From Chimaeribacter arupi (GTDB taxonomy: Bacteria > Pseudomonadota > Gammaproteobacteria > Enterobacterales > Enterobacteriaceae): a DNA stretch of 64,000 nucleotides. Both the position numbers and the translations under genes were made by a program. The DNA lies in assembly GCF_002858805.1 (NCBI RefSeq), contig NZ_PJZI01000003.1, positions 62,001-126,000 on the forward strand, written 5' to 3'. Below, piece after piece: positions 10,065 to 20,140 of this stretch. Under the pieces are notes generated by a model that made no database searches, was not told where the DNA came from, and worked only from the letters and a program-made list of their open reading frames with translations. Every line of letters begins with the position of its first letter. The first letter of the stretch is position 1.

Positions 10065-12347
10065 TTACAGCGACTTAGTAAAGGTACGGGTAATCACGTC
10101 TTGTTGCTGTTCTTTGGTCAGCGAGTTAAAGCGTACCGCGTAACCTGAAACACGAATCGTCAATTGCGGATATTTTTCCGGATGCTCCATGGCGTCCAGT
10201 AACATTTCGCGGTTCATGACGTTAACGTTCAGGTGCTGGCCACCCTCAATCGACGCTTCATGGTGGAAATAACCGTCCATCAACCCGGCCAGGTTAGCTT
10301 TACGCACATCATCATCTTTACCCAAGGCATTCGGGACGATAGAGAAGGTATAAGAGATACCATCTTTCGCGTAGGCAAACGGCAGTTTGGCAACAGATGT
10401 CAGCGAGGCAACGGCACCTTTCTGATCGCGGCCATGCATCGGGTTGGCACCTGGGCCAAACGGCGCACCGGCGCGGCGGCCATCCGGGGTGTTACCGGTT
10501 TTCTTACCGTACACCACGTTGGAGGTGATCGTCAGCACGGATTGCGTCGGTACCGCGTGACGGTAAGTGCGCAGCTTCTGAATTTTCTTCATGAAGCGCT
10601 CAACCAGGTCACAGGCGATGTCATCCACGCGGGCATCGTTGTTACCAAATTGCGGATATTCACCTTCGATTTTGAAGTCCACGGCCAGGCCATCTTCATC
10701 ACGAATAGTAGAGACTTTGGCATATTTAATGGCAGACAGGGAGTCAGCCGCAACGGACAACCCAGCGATGCCGCAAGCCATGGTACGGTAAACGTCACGG
10801 TCATGCAGGGCCATCAAGGCCGCTTCATAACTGTATTTATCGTGCATGTAATGGATGATGTTCAGGGCAGTTACATACTGTTTTGCCAGCCAATCCATAA
10901 AGTGATCCATCCGATCCATCACTTTATCGTAGTCCAGCACTTCATCCATCATCGGCGCTTCTTTCGGGCCGACCTGCATTTTCATTTTTTCATCCATGCC
11001 GCCATTGATGGCATAAAGCATGGTTTTCGCCAGGTTGGCGCGGGCACCGAAGAACTGCATCTGTTTGCCGACAATCATCGGGCTGACGCAACAGGCGATG
11101 GCATAGTCATCATTATTGAAGTCCGGACGCATCAGGTCATCGTTCTCATACTGAACGGATGAGGTGTCGATAGAGACTTTAGCGGCGAATTTCTTGAAGT
11201 TCAGCGGCAGTTTTTCAGACCACAGAATGGTCATGTTCGGCTCTGGGGACGGCCCCATGGTGTAGAGGGTGTTCAGGAAGCGGAAGCTGTTTTTGGTGAC
11301 CAGCGTACGGCCATCCACGCCCATCCCTGCCAGGGATTCTGTGGCCCAGATCGGGTCGCCGGAGAAGAGTTCATCATATTCCGGCGTACGCAGGAAGCGC
11401 ACCATACGCAGTTTCATAACCAGATGGTCGATCAGTTCCTGTGCCTGCTGCTCAGTGAGTTTGCCGGCTTTGATATCACGCTCAATGTAGATATCCAGGA
11501 AGGTAGAGACACGGCCAAAGGACATCGCCGCGCCATTCTGGGATTTTACTGCTGCCAGATAACCGAAGTAAGTCCACTGTACGGCTTCCTGAGCGGTTTT
11601 GGCCGGGCCGGAAATGTCATAACCATATTTGGCAGCCATCTCTTTGATCTGACCCAGTGCGCGGTGCTGTTCAGCAATCTCTTCGCGCAGCTGAATGGTC
11701 ATTTCCAGATCTTCACCGTTTTCCAGTTTTTCCTGCAGGGATTTGAACTGAGCAAATTTGTCTGCCATCAGGAAATCGATGCCGTACAACGCAACGCGGC
11801 GATAGTCACCGATAATACGGCCACGGCCGTAGGCATCCGGCAGGCCGGTCAGCACGCCGGATTTGCGGCAGCGCAGAATGTCCGGGGTATAGACGTCAAA
11901 CACACCCTGGTTGTGGGTTTTACGGTAGTCTGTGAACACTTTTTTCAGTTGCGGATCGAGTTCACGGCCGTAAACCTTGCAGGAACCTTCCACCATTTTG
12001 ATGCCGCCAAACGGAATCAGCGCACGTTTTAGTGGGGCTTCTGTCTGCAGACCAACAATTTTCTCCAGGTCTTTATTGATGTAGCCGGCATCGTGGGACG
12101 TAATGGTCGAAGCAATATGGGTATCAAAATCTACCGGCGCATGGGTGCGGTTTTCAATTTTGACCCCTTCCATGACATCGGCCCACAGGGCAGTGGTGGC
12201 ATCCGTTGCGCCCGCCAGGAAAGACTCGTCACCTTCATACGGGGTGTAGTTTTTCTGGATGAAGTCACGGACATTGACCTCATGTTGCCAGTCACCGTTG
12301 CGGAAGCTTTCCCATGCGGTTGCCAATTTTTGATTAAGCTCGGACAT
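10065..12347 (-). CDS. pflB: Formate C-acetyltransferase (pyruvate formate-lyase)
   Basis: Glycyl-radical enzyme that converts pyruvate and CoA to acetyl-CoA and formate in anaerobic glucose metabolism. At 760 aa it equals E. coli PflB. The adjacent active-site cysteines are in AIACCVSPM (Cys 418/419 in E. coli numbering). The radical glycine is in RVSGYAVRF near residue 734. The N-terminus [15 protein letters not shown] is typical, and AGGTAGGTGC sits before the ATG on the minus strand. It follows focA by 59 bases in the usual focA-pflB operon. The start region lacks its own clear FNR box; control probably comes from upstream of focA. Confidence 0.99.
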   Translation of the reverse strand: MSELNQKLATAWESFRNGDWQHEVNVRDFIQKNYTPYEGDESFLAGATDATTALWADVMEGVKIENRTHAPVDFDTHIASTITSHDAGYINKDLEKIVGLQTEAPLKRALIPFGGIKMVEGSCKVYGRELDPQLKKVFTDYRKTHNQGVFDVYTPDILRCRKSGVLTGLPDAYGRGRIIGDYRRVALYGIDFLMADKFAQFKSLQEKLENGEDLEMTIQLREEIAEQHRALGQIKEMAAKYGYDISGPAKTAQEAVQWTYFGYLAAVKSQNGAAMSFGRVSTFLDIYIERDIKAGKLTEQQAQELIDHLVMKLRMVRFLRTPEYDELFSGDPIWATESLAGMGVDGRTLVTKNSFRFLNTLYTMGPSPEPNMTILWSEKLPLNFKKFAAKVSIDTSSVQYENDDLMRPDFNNDDYAIACCVSPMIVGKQMQFFGARANLAKTMLYAINGGMDEKMKMQVGPKEAPMMDEVLDYDKVMDRMDHFMDWLAKQYVTALNIIHYMHDKYSYEAALMALHDRDVYRTMACGIAGLSVAADSLSAIKYAKVSTIRDEDGLAVDFKIEGEYPQFGNNDARVDDIACDLVERFMKKIQKLRTYRHAVPTQSVLTITSNVVYGKKTGNTPDGRRAGAPFGPGANPMHGRDQKGAVASLTSVAKLPFAYAKDGISYTFSIVPNALGKDDDVRKANLAGLMDGYFHHEASIEGGQHLNVNVMNREMLLDAMEHPEKYPQLTIRVSGYAVRFNSLTKEQQQDVITRTFTKSL

Positions 12348-12406
12348 TATGCACCTACCTTAAGATGTGAATTTCTTTGTAAACCCGGTGTAGTGATGCT
12401 GAACAG

Positions 12407-13264
12407 CTAGTGATGGGCATCACCACGCAAATAAATCGCCCAGTACGTCAACCCGACCAGAATGCCGCCGCCGATGATATTGCCGAGGGTCACCGGGATC
12501 AGGTTGTCGACAATAAAATGGCTGACGGTCAGATGTGAGAATTGATCAGGTGTTGCCCCCACCGCTTGCCAGAACTCGGGTGTAGCAAACTCTTTGATGA
12601 CAATGCCGAGGGGAATTAAAAACATGTTGGCAATGCTGTGCTCAAAACCGCTGGCGACAAACATGCCGACCGGTAATAACATCGCGAACATTTTGTCCAT
12701 CAGGCTGCGGCCGGAATAACTCATCCACACCGCCAGACACACCATCAGGTTGGCCAGGGTGCCGAGGCAGACGGCTTCAATAAACGTGTGGTGCATTTTA
12801 TGGTCGGCAGTCTGAAGCACATTCAGCCCCCACAGACCATTTGCAACTTTATGTTCGCCCGCATACCAGATAAGGGCCACAAAGAAGAGCGCCCCCACCA
12901 GGTTACCCAGGTAAACGTTAATCCAGTTACGGGCTAACTGACCCCAGGTAATCCGTTTGCTGGCTTTCGCGACCACGATAAGCACCGTGGAGGTGAACAG
13001 GTCAGCGCCACCGACCACCACCAGCATCAGCCCTAATGAGAAGCAGAGCCCGCCAACCAGCTTGGCAAACCCATAGGGTACGGCGGCAGTGCCGGTTGTG
13101 GCGGTAATATAAAAAACGAAGGCAATAGAAATAAACACGCCGGCAGTAATCGCTAAATAAAACGTTGTCAGCGGGTGTTTTGTTGCTTTATATACGCCTG
13201 CATCTTCGGCCACTTTTGCTGCGGCGGGCGGAAGAAGAAGATCGAAAGGATTCTCAGCTTTCAC
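12407..13264 (-). CDS. focA: Formate channel FocA
   Basis: Inner-membrane pentameric formate/nitrite transporter family channel that exports formate and re-imports it at low pH. The 285-aa length equals E. coli FocA. Six hydrophobic segments are visible. The FEHSIANMF segment carries the conserved pore histidine (His209), and NLIPVTLGNIIGG is the typical C-terminal helix motif. The N-terminus MKAENPFDLLLPPAAAKVAE resembles the PflB-interacting amphipathic start. It is first in the focA-pflB operon, behind an FNR-type box about 65 bases upstream. Confidence 0.98.
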   Translation of the reverse strand: MKAENPFDLLLPPAAAKVAEDAGVYKATKHPLTTFYLAITAGVFISIAFVFYITATTGTAAVPYGFAKLVGGLCFSLGLMLVVVGGADLFTSTVLIVVAKASKRITWGQLARNWINVYLGNLVGALFFVALIWYAGEHKVANGLWGLNVLQTADHKMHHTFIEAVCLGTLANLMVCLAVWMSYSGRSLMDKMFAMLLPVGMFVASGFEHSIANMFLIPLGIVIKEFATPEFWQAVGATPDQFSHLTVSHFIVDNLIPVTLGNIIGGGILVGLTYWAIYLRGDAHH

Positions 13265-13300
13265 ACTAACTCTCTCTGATGGTTAAGACAGTGCAAAGAG

Positions 13301-13342
13301 ATACTAACAAAGCAGTATAGTAGAAAAGTTGATTTAGATCAT
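13301..13342 (-). promoter_or_regulatory. Putative FNR-dependent promoter of focA-pflB
   Basis: TTGAT-TTAG-ATCAT at 13329-13342 (minus strand ATGAT-CTAA-ATCAA) matches the FNR consensus at 9 of 10 positions. On the minus strand TAGTAT (13306-13301) is a plausible -10. The implied start near 13294 puts the box centre at -41.5, the class II arrangement reported for E. coli pfl promoter 6. Inference from spacing only. Confidence 0.65.
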
Positions 13343-13629
13343 AATACGTGGGGAGATCGCACCTGCGTTGTATATTATATAAGCAATTTTTAATTTATCT
13401 ATTTGATAGATAAGAAGAAAAAAAATTTTAATATTTATATTAATTTTTGATGATGGTTTGAGGTGATGCCCAATAAAGTTGATATTTATGTGCTATTGTT
13501 TAATTCATAAAATAATGTGCAGTATATTTTTATCATTTTATTTACTTTGGGTTAACTTAAATAACATTCCTACGGCTTTTGTCTTGATAAATCGTGAAGA
13601 AAACGGTAAGCCTCAAAAGAAAACATTCA
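13343..13629 (-). other. AT-rich region upstream of focA-pflB
   Basis: No gene is supported in this part of the 464-base focA-ycaO gap; a 63-codon plus-strand ORF at 13479-13670 looks like chance and crosses the ycaO terminator. The DNA is much richer in A and T than its neighbours. It contains a perfect inverted repeat TTATCTAT-TTG-ATAGATAA at 13395-13413. In E. coli the equivalent region holds several promoters and ArcA and IHF sites far upstream of focA-pfl; I cannot assign exact ones here. Confidence 0.5.
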
Positions 13630-13669
13630 GAAAAAACAGCTCCGGTAAAAATATTCATTACCGGAGCTG
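13630..13669 (-). terminator. Rho-independent terminator after ycaO
   Basis: Perfect 12-bp stem CAGCTCCGGTAA / TTACCGGAGCTG with a 9-base loop. On the minus strand it is followed by TTTTTTCTG. It lies about 60 bases past the ycaO stop. Confidence 0.85.
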
Positions 13670-13728
13670 AAGAATCAGCCGGGATCAGAAGAGCAGGTTA
13701 ATGGGATATGCCCATCGCCTCCTCAGTC

Positions 13729-15486
13729 TTACGCCCAATAACGACGTTTAGCCTGCTGCAATTTTTCATAAGCAGCCAGCAAGGATTGGTGGGCCGGCAG
13801 GGCTTTCAGTTCGTCATCAATGGCAAACAAGCCGTGGAAGCGGCTTTCGCCGCTCAAGGCCGCAGAGGCCTGATCCACAGCGTCCTGGCCGTACATCTTC
13901 ACAAATGCCGCATAATATTGCGCCGGTTCACGCTCCGGTTCCTGCGCCAGCAGCAGCAGGGTTTGCAGGCAGCGGTAGTAGTTGCTGCGCTCAGGGGTAA
14001 AGACGGAAGCATTGAACTCCTGCGTCCACTCCGCCCAAATCAGTGCCTGATCCAGATCACCGCCGGCCAGGGCCAGCATGGATTTCAGTTCACCAACGCG
14101 CAACGTATACCAGCCGTTATCTTTACCGGTCGCCAGGCCCAGCAGTTCACGTACCCGGGTGAAATCATCCAGGCCTTCATCATCCAGCTCCTGGATCAGC
14201 GCCAGGTACTCTTCCTGAGACCAGTCACTGGCCGGCAACGCCAGCAATTTATCCCGCAGGTGAGCGCCCATGCTGTTGTTTGCCAGCAGCAGGTCTTCAG
14301 CCGGATAGATATCGGACATGCCCGGCACCAGAATACGGCAGGCGTACACCCCCAGATGCTCATAGTCAGCGATATACACCTCTGCGTCTTCCTGCTGGAA
14401 AATGGCCATGAGGGTGGCGAATTCTTCTTCTGTCGTGCCGCTGAAATCCCAGTCAGCGAAGGCGTAATCGGCATCCTGTTTAAACATATCCCAGGAGATC
14501 AGACCGCTGGAGTCGATAAAGTGGGTTTCGAGGTTGGCATGTTCTGCCACTTCTTCGTCATCAAACGTCGGCGGGGTAAAGACATCGAGATCCTTCAGGC
14601 TACGGCCCTGCAACAACTCAGTGACGGTGCGCTCAAGGGCGACACCAAAGTCCGGGTGCGCGCCGAAGGAGGCAAAGCAGGTGCCGTTAGCCGGGTTGAA
14701 CAGCACCACGCAAATGACCGGGTACTGGCCGCCCAGTGAGGCGTCATAAGAGAGAATCGGGAAACCTTCCTCTTCCAGTTTGGCAATGGCTTCCACCACG
14801 CCCGGATAGCGCGCCAGGACTTCCTGCGGGATTTCCGGCAGGCTGATGGATTCCGCAATAATCCGGTTTTTGACATAACGCTCAAAGACTTCAGACAGCC
14901 CCTGGACGCGTGCTTCATTGGCGGTGTTACCTGCAGACATGCCGTTGGAGACATACAGGTTGCCGATGATGTTCATCGGAATATACACGGTATTGAGATC
15001 GGACTGGCGGGTAAACGGCAGGGTACAGATGCCGCGCGCTGCATTACCCGATTGGAGATCAATCAGATCGCCGGCGGTCAGTGCCTGATCCGGATCATAA
15101 AACGCGTGCAGGCGCTCATCCAGAATGCCCTGGGGCAGGCTGTTGTCTTCCGGCAGCGGGAACCATTTTTCATTCGGATAATGCACGAAATCGCCTTCGG
15201 CAATCTCTTTGCCCAGATAGAAATCGGCGAAGAAATAGTTGGTCGACAGGCGTTCAAAGTATTCACCCAATGCAGACGCCAGTGCAGCTTTCTTACTGGC
15301 CCCTTTGCCGTTGGTAAAGCACAGCGGACAATCGCGGTCGCGGATATGCACTGACCAGACATGGGGAACCGGGTTAAGCCAGGAAGCTTCTTCAATATGG
15401 AAGCCCAGATCGGTGAGTTTTTGCTGGAAGCGGGCGATGGAGTCTTCAAGCGCTGCATCTTTGCCGGGAATAAAGGTTTGGGTCAT
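13729..15486 (-). CDS. ycaO: YcaO cyclodehydratase-family protein (RimO partner)
   Basis: Stand-alone YcaO-domain ATP-binding protein. In E. coli it is needed for full beta-methylthiolation of ribosomal protein S12 together with RimO. From ATG 15486 it is 585 aa and begins MTQTFIPGKDAALEDSIARF, essentially identical to E. coli. A GTG three codons upstream (15495) would also be in frame. The YcaO fold is seen in TNGKGASKKAALASALGEYF and in NEARVQGLSEVFERYVKNR, which contain residues of the ATP/Mg site. A TPR-like C-terminal half follows. It is a single gene with its own terminator, divergent from ycaP. Confidence 0.97.
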   Translation of the reverse strand: MTQTFIPGKDAALEDSIARFQQKLTDLGFHIEEASWLNPVPHVWSVHIRDRDCPLCFTNGKGASKKAALASALGEYFERLSTNYFFADFYLGKEIAEGDFVHYPNEKWFPLPEDNSLPQGILDERLHAFYDPDQALTAGDLIDLQSGNAARGICTLPFTRQSDLNTVYIPMNIIGNLYVSNGMSAGNTANEARVQGLSEVFERYVKNRIIAESISLPEIPQEVLARYPGVVEAIAKLEEEGFPILSYDASLGGQYPVICVVLFNPANGTCFASFGAHPDFGVALERTVTELLQGRSLKDLDVFTPPTFDDEEVAEHANLETHFIDSSGLISWDMFKQDADYAFADWDFSGTTEEEFATLMAIFQQEDAEVYIADYEHLGVYACRILVPGMSDIYPAEDLLLANNSMGAHLRDKLLALPASDWSQEEYLALIQELDDEGLDDFTRVRELLGLATGKDNGWYTLRVGELKSMLALAGGDLDQALIWAEWTQEFNASVFTPERSNYYRCLQTLLLLAQEPEREPAQYYAAFVKMYGQDAVDQASAALSGESRFHGLFAIDDELKALPAHQSLLAAYEKLQQAKRRYWA

Positions 15487-15723
15487 GGGGTTCACTTTTT
15501 ATCGTACTGAAAACCGCCATAATACGGACTTTTATTCCTAAGCTCCATGAGTTGATGAGGCGGCCGTCGCCGGGAGAAACTGATTATTCTTATGGATTGA
15601 TAATAGGGATTTTTTATCATAGCGCAGGCTGAGCACCCCGGTGCCTGTTGTTGCCTGCCCGGCAGCGGTGCGGCACGCCTCTCAGCCCTGCACACTTACC
15701 ATTGCTCTGAAAGGGAAGACATC

Positions 15724-16416
15724 ATGAAAGCATTTGATATTCAACGGATGCTGCTGGACGACGCGCCGGTGGAGTTTTTGGCTGAAGTGGCCGCCCGCAG
15801 TTTATTTACCTTTGTACTGGTGTTTATCTTTCTTAAGGTCAGTGGCCGGCGCGGCGTCAGGCAAATGTCGCTGTTTGAAGTGTTGATCATTCTGACGCTG
15901 GGGTCGGCCGCCGGGGACGTGGCTTTCTATGATGATGTGCCTTTATTGCCGGTGTTCGCCGTTTTCATTTCCATCATGATTTTTTACCGGCTGGCGACCT
16001 GGCTGATGTCCCGTCACCGGATGTTCCAGAATTGGCTGGAAGGCAAGCCAGTGGTGATCGTACGGGATGGCCAGTTTGAATGGCACACTATGAAGAAACG
16101 CAATATCACCCACGATGAATTCTTTATGGAATTCCGGCTGGCCGGCGTTGAGCACCTGGGGCAGGTCAGGCTGGCGATCCTGGAAGTCAACGGCGGGATC
16201 AGCGTCTTCTTTTTCGAGCCTGAGCATGTCAGGCCCGGCCTGCCGGTAATGCCTGCAGATTACGTCACGTTCCTTCAGAAAGTCCCGGAAGATGATGAGT
16301 ATGCCTGCCACCATTGCAGCCTGATTCACGCCCTGAAAAAGGGGGAAACCTGCCGCTGCCCGCAATGCGGAAGCGATAAATGGGTCACGGCCCTGACGCA
16401 CCGCCGCATTGTGTAA
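15724..16416 (+). CDS. ycaP: DUF421-family inner membrane protein YcaP
   Basis: A 230-aa membrane protein of unknown function. Residues about 25-100 hold three hydrophobic segments, with the conserved RRGVRQMSLFEVLIILTLG between them. A soluble YetF/DUF421 domain follows (EGKPVVIVRDGQ, with NITHDEFFMEFR). The C-terminus carries two CxxC pairs (CHHC and CPQC) within the last 40 residues, suggesting a small zinc ribbon. It starts MKAFDIQRML after an AAGGGAAGA ribosome site. It is divergent from ycaO and upstream of serC, as in E. coli. No function can be read from the context. Confidence 0.92.
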   Translation: MKAFDIQRMLLDDAPVEFLAEVAARSLFTFVLVFIFLKVSGRRGVRQMSLFEVLIILTLGSAAGDVAFYDDVPLLPVFAVFISIMIFYRLATWLMSRHRMFQNWLEGKPVVIVRDGQFEWHTMKKRNITHDEFFMEFRLAGVEHLGQVRLAILEVNGGISVFFFEPEHVRPGLPVMPADYVTFLQKVPEDDEYACHHCSLIHALKKGETCRCPQCGSDKWVTALTHRRIV

Positions 16417-16630
16417 ACTCAGAACATCCTGCCAAATTATCGTCCTGATAAGGAAGAAGATAAAGGCACAACCGGGGAAGAGTGGGACAGTATAAGCACA
16501 GGATCTTGCTGTTGTTTCCCGAAGGCGCTTTCCCGTTGCAGAATAACCGTTGCAGGGCACGGGTTCGAGTGATAAAACCGATAACAGGTTGGTCATACAT
16601 AACAGTTATCTTAGCGAGTGGTGAAGGGAA

Positions 16631-17716
16631 ATGACTCAGGTTTTCAATTTCAGTGCGGGTCCGGCCATGCTGCCGGTAGAAGTGTTGCGTCGTGCCGAAC
16701 AAGAACTCTGCAACTGGCATGGGTTAGGCACGTCTGTCATGGAAATCAGCCATCGCAGCAAAGAATTTATCCAGGTGGCAGAAGAATCGGAACGTGACCT
16801 GCGCGACCTGCTGAAGATCCCGGCCAACTATAAAGTGCTGTTTTGTCACGGCGGGGCGCGGGCACAATTTGCCGCCGTACCGCTGAACCTGCTGGGTGAG
16901 AAAACCACCGCTGATTATGTCGATGGCGGTTACTGGGCCCACAGCGCCATCCAGGAAGTGCAAAAATATTGTACGCCGCATGTGATTAATGCGGCGACCA
17001 CGCAGGATGGCCGCCGCGCCGTCACGCCAATGAACCAATGGGATCTGCATGATGATGCGGCCTATGTGCATTACTGCCCAAATGAAACCATTGATGGCGT
17101 CGCCATTCATGATATGCCGGACTTCGGTGACAAAGTGGTGGTGGCTGACTACTCCTCGTCCATTCTTTCCCGCCCGATTGATGTCAGCCGTTTTGGCGTT
17201 ATCTATGCCGGTGCGCAAAAAAATATCGGCCCTGCCGGTCTGACCCTGGTGATTGTACGGGACGATCTGCTGGGCAAGGCAAAACAGGCCCTGCCGTCGA
17301 TTCTGGATTACACCGTGCTGTCTGAAAATGACTCCATGTTTAACACGCCGCCTACTTTTGCCTGGTATCTGTCCGGCATGGTCTTTAAATGGCTGAAAGA
17401 GCAGGGCGGGCTGCTTGAGATGGAAAAACGCAATAAAGCCAAGGCGGAATTGCTGTATGGTGTGATTGATCAGAGCGATTTTTATCGTAATGAGGTGGCT
17501 GAAGCCAACCGCTCCTGGATGAACATTCCCTTCCAACTGGCTGATGCAGCGCTGGACAAGGTATTCCTTGATGAGTCTGTTAAAGCCGGGTTACATGCCT
17601 TGAAAGGCCACCGGGTGGTGGGGGGAATGCGGGCGTCTATCTATAACGCCATGCCGATTGAGGGCGTCAGGGCTCTGACCGATTTTATGGCAGAATTTGA
17701 GCGCCGCCACGGCTGA
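16631..17716 (+). CDS. serC: Phosphoserine / phosphohydroxythreonine aminotransferase
   Basis: PLP enzyme that makes 3-phosphoserine from 3-phosphohydroxypyruvate with glutamate. It also serves the pyridoxal phosphate pathway. At 361 aa it is full length. The N-terminus [15 protein letters not shown] is the family signature. The PLP lysine is in [14 protein letters not shown] (near residue 198), and [17 protein letters not shown] holds phosphate-binding residues. GAAGGGAA precedes the ATG. It is followed by aroA after 117 bases containing two hairpins, as in the serC-aroA operon of enterobacteria. Confidence 0.98.
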   Translation: MTQVFNFSAGPAMLPVEVLRRAEQELCNWHGLGTSVMEISHRSKEFIQVAEESERDLRDLLKIPANYKVLFCHGGARAQFAAVPLNLLGEKTTADYVDGGYWAHSAIQEVQKYCTPHVINAATTQDGRRAVTPMNQWDLHDDAAYVHYCPNETIDGVAIHDMPDFGDKVVVADYSSSILSRPIDVSRFGVIYAGAQKNIGPAGLTLVIVRDDLLGKAKQALPSILDYTVLSENDSMFNTPPTFAWYLSGMVFKWLKEQGGLLEMEKRNKAKAELLYGVIDQSDFYRNEVAEANRSWMNIPFQLADAALDKVFLDESVKAGLHALKGHRVVGGMRASIYNAMPIEGVRALTDFMAEFERRHG

Positions 17717-17806
17717 CCCCACGCCGGTGGGGTAGCGCTGGCTGAGAAAAAGATTGTTAACCTGATGATTTTCCAGGAACCCCGGCCTAAAACCGGGGTT
17801 CTTTTA
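17716..17806 (+). terminator. serC-aroA intergenic hairpins, the second terminator-like
   Basis: Two hairpins lie here. The first is ACCCCAC / GTGGGGT (17716-17733), with no T-tract. The second is AACCCCGG / CCGGGGTT (17778-17800) with a 7-base loop, followed by CTTTTAT, a weak terminator. A partial terminator between serC and aroA is known in E. coli and Salmonella and tunes aroA output. Confidence 0.6.
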
Positions 17807-17833
17807 TGATTGACTTTAGAGAGTGTGTTTTAC

Positions 17834-19120
17834 ATGCAGGACTCGTTAACCCTACAACCTATCGCCAAAATCAGTGGCACCATTAACCTTCCCGGTTCAA
17901 AGAGCGTCTCTAACCGGGCGCTGCTGCTGGCTGCGCTGGCAAAGGGCACCACAAAGCTCACCAACCTGCTCGACAGTGATGATGTGCGGCATATGCTGAA
18001 TGCCCTGGAGAAACTGGGTGTGACGTTCCGTCTGTCCGATGATCGGACCTGCTGTGAAGTAGAAGGTAATGCCGGGCCGTTACACAGTGCGGATGGCCTG
18101 GAACTGTTTCTGGGCAATGCCGGCACCGCCATGCGGCCGCTGGCAGCGGCGCTCTGCCTCTCGTCAGGCGACATTACCCTGACCGGGGAGCCGCGGATGA
18201 AAGAGCGCCCGATTGGGCACCTGGTCGAGGCCCTGCGGCAGGGCGGCGCAAAGGTTGACTACCTTGAGCAGGAAAACTATCCGCCGCTGCGTTTGCATGG
18301 CGGGTTTACCGGGGGAGAGGTGTCGGTGGACGGCTCGGTCTCCAGCCAGTTTTTGACGGCGCTGCTGATGACAGCACCGCTGGCCCCGCAGGACACCGTC
18401 ATCCATATCAAGGGGGAGCTGGTGTCCAAACCCTATATTGATATTACCCTGAATATGATGGCGAGCTTTGGTATCCGGGTCGATCACGACAATTATCAGG
18501 TCTTCCACATTACCGGCAACCAGACGTATCAGGCACCGGGCGACTATCTGGTTGAAGGGGATGCGTCTTCCGCCTCCTATTTCCTGGCGGCGGCGGCCAT
18601 CAAAGGCGGCACCGTGCGGGTGACCGGCATCGGGCGCAACAGTATGCAGGGTGACATTCACTTTGCTGATGTGCTTGAAAAGATGGGCGCCCGGATCACC
18701 TGGGGGGATGCTTATATTGAGTGCACCCGCGGAACGTTACAGGGCATCGACATGGACATGAATGCCATCCCTGACGCAGCAATGACCATTGCAACCACGG
18801 CACTGTTTGCCCAGGGCACAACCACAATCCGCAATATTTATAACTGGCGCGTAAAAGAGACTGACCGCCTGGCCGCGATGGCAACAGAATTGCGCAAAGT
18901 CGGCGCAGAAGTGGAGGAGGGGCACGATTATATCCGCGTCACCCCGCCTGCCAGACTACAGAAAGCAGAGATCGGCACCTATGACGATCACCGCATGGCA
19001 ATGTGTTTCTCCCTGGTGGCGTTGTCGGACACGCCAGTCACCATTCTGGATCCGAAATGCACAGCCAAAACCTTCCCGGACTATTTTGACCGGCTGGCCT
19101 CGCTGAGCCAGCCGGCATAG
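17834..19120 (+). CDS. aroA: 3-phosphoshikimate 1-carboxyvinyltransferase (EPSP synthase)
   Basis: Sixth step of the shikimate pathway: joins phosphoenolpyruvate and shikimate-3-phosphate. From ATG 17834 it is 428 aa and begins [10 protein letters not shown], aligning with E. coli AroA; an in-frame TTG at 17810 is less likely. The class I substrate-binding motif [11 protein letters not shown] is present near residue 93. The early loop is [16 protein letters not shown], and the C-terminal motif is YDDHRMAM with the following SL. Cytosolic. Probably cotranscribed with serC and ended by a strong terminator. Confidence 0.98.
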   Translation: MQDSLTLQPIAKISGTINLPGSKSVSNRALLLAALAKGTTKLTNLLDSDDVRHMLNALEKLGVTFRLSDDRTCCEVEGNAGPLHSADGLELFLGNAGTAMRPLAAALCLSSGDITLTGEPRMKERPIGHLVEALRQGGAKVDYLEQENYPPLRLHGGFTGGEVSVDGSVSSQFLTALLMTAPLAPQDTVIHIKGELVSKPYIDITLNMMASFGIRVDHDNYQVFHITGNQTYQAPGDYLVEGDASSASYFLAAAAIKGGTVRVTGIGRNSMQGDIHFADVLEKMGARITWGDAYIECTRGTLQGIDMDMNAIPDAAMTIATTALFAQGTTTIRNIYNWRVKETDRLAAMATELRKVGAEVEEGHDYIRVTPPARLQKAEIGTYDDHRMAMCFSLVALSDTPVTILDPKCTAKTFPDYFDRLASLSQPA

Positions 19121-19128
19121 CGCTGACC

Positions 19129-19157
19129 AAAACGGGCAAATAATGCCCGTTTTTTTT
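19129..19157 (+). terminator. Rho-independent terminator after aroA
   Basis: AAAACGGGCA pairs with TGCCCGTTTT around a short AATAA loop, followed by further T. It lies 9 bases after the aroA stop. Confidence 0.88.
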
Positions 19158-19236
19158 ATCCCGGCCATATTTTGACTATCTTCTAGACTCTCTGAATGTT
19201 TGTGGGGTTAATTTTACTCATGGTGTTGCGCAAAGG

Positions 19237-19265
19237 TAACAGTTCTGCGCAAGGCAGCGTATAAT
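19237..19265 (+). promoter_or_regulatory. Putative promoter of cmk-rpsA
   Basis: A perfect TATAAT -10 at 19260-19265 lies 63 bases before the cmk start. The hexamer 17 bases upstream is TAACAG, a poor -35. Placed after the aroA terminator, it is a likely start point for cmk and part of rpsA transcription. Confidence 0.45.
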
Positions 19266-19328
19266 GCTGCACCTGAAAATAGCCTACTGGATAATAAAGC
19301 GGGTTTCCCCAATCTAAAGGAGTGAGAT

Positions 19329-20018
19329 ATGACGGTCACAGCCCCGGTTATTACCGTTGACGGCCCGAGTGGTGCCGGTAAGGGCACACTGTGTAAGGCG
19401 CTGGCAGAGTCACTCGGTTGGCACCTGCTGGATTCCGGCGCTATCTATCGTGTGCTGGCGCTGGCTGCGCTGCACCATCAGGTAGATATTCAGTCTGAAG
19501 AGGCGTTGGTGCCTCTGGCGGCGCATCTTGATGTCCGGTTTATCTCGCGCAACGGGCAGATCGAGGTGATTCTGGAAGGTGAAGATGTCAGCCACGAGAT
19601 CCGCACTGAAACAGTAGGGAATACTGCGTCACAGGCTGCAGCTTTCCCGCGGGTACGCGAGGCGTTGTTGCGCCGTCAGCGTGCATTCCGTGACCTGCCG
19701 GGCCTGATTGCCGACGGCCGTGATATGGGCACAGTGGTTTTCCCTGATGCGCCTGTAAAAATATTTTTGGATGCCAGCGCAGAAGAACGTGCACACAGAC
19801 GTATGCTACAGTTGCAGGAAAAGGGCTTTAGTGTTAACTTTGAACGTCTTTTAGCCGAGATAAAAGAACGCGATGATCGCGATCGTAATCGGGCTATTGC
19901 GCCGCTGGTGCCTGCTTCTGATGCCCTGTTGCTTGATTCAACAAGCATGTCCATTAATGAAGTGATTGAAAAGGCCCTGTCACACGCACGGGATATCCTG
20001 GCGCTGACGCAAAAATAA
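19329..20018 (+). CDS. cmk: Cytidylate kinase
   Basis: Phosphorylates CMP and dCMP with ATP in nucleotide salvage and recycling; cytosolic. The 229-aa protein has the P-loop [15 protein letters not shown] at about residues 11-25. The CMP-binding [12 protein letters not shown] follows, then the [17 protein letters not shown] segment typical of Cmk and the lid region with [17 protein letters not shown] 19329 follows AAAGGAGTGAGAT. It is upstream of rpsA, as in nearly all Enterobacterales, and rpsA promoters are expected within or before it. Confidence 0.98.
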   Translation: MTVTAPVITVDGPSGAGKGTLCKALAESLGWHLLDSGAIYRVLALAALHHQVDIQSEEALVPLAAHLDVRFISRNGQIEVILEGEDVSHEIRTETVGNTASQAAAFPRVREALLRRQRAFRDLPGLIADGRDMGTVVFPDAPVKIFLDASAEERAHRRMLQLQEKGFSVNFERLLAEIKERDDRDRNRAIAPLVPASDALLLDSTSMSINEVIEKALSHARDILALTQK

Positions 20019-20034
20019 CAGACCCCGGTCTGAC

Positions 20035-20140
20035 GAATTTTTTACCTTGCTGCCAGGTACGGCGGCAGGGCATGTGAAACAACCCCATCCGGCGGGATGC
20101 TAGATGGACGTTAAATTGAAGAATCCTGAAGATTATCAAT
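20035..20140 (+). promoter_or_regulatory. rpsA mRNA leader with hairpins (S1 autoregulation region)
   Basis: A GC-rich hairpin at 20045-20069 has an AGGTAC loop and one bulged T. A small hairpin follows at 20086-20099 (CATCC / GGATG). There is no real Shine-Dalgarno sequence before the rpsA ATG. E. coli rpsA has the same unusual leader: no good ribosome site, but a folded structure that drives efficient translation and is repressed by free S1. The structural similarity is seen; the regulation is inferred. Confidence 0.55.

Noticed and set aside
13479-13670. 63-codon ORF upstream of focA
   Set aside because: It runs through the ycaO terminator, has no ribosome site and resembles nothing known; A/T-rich chance ORF.
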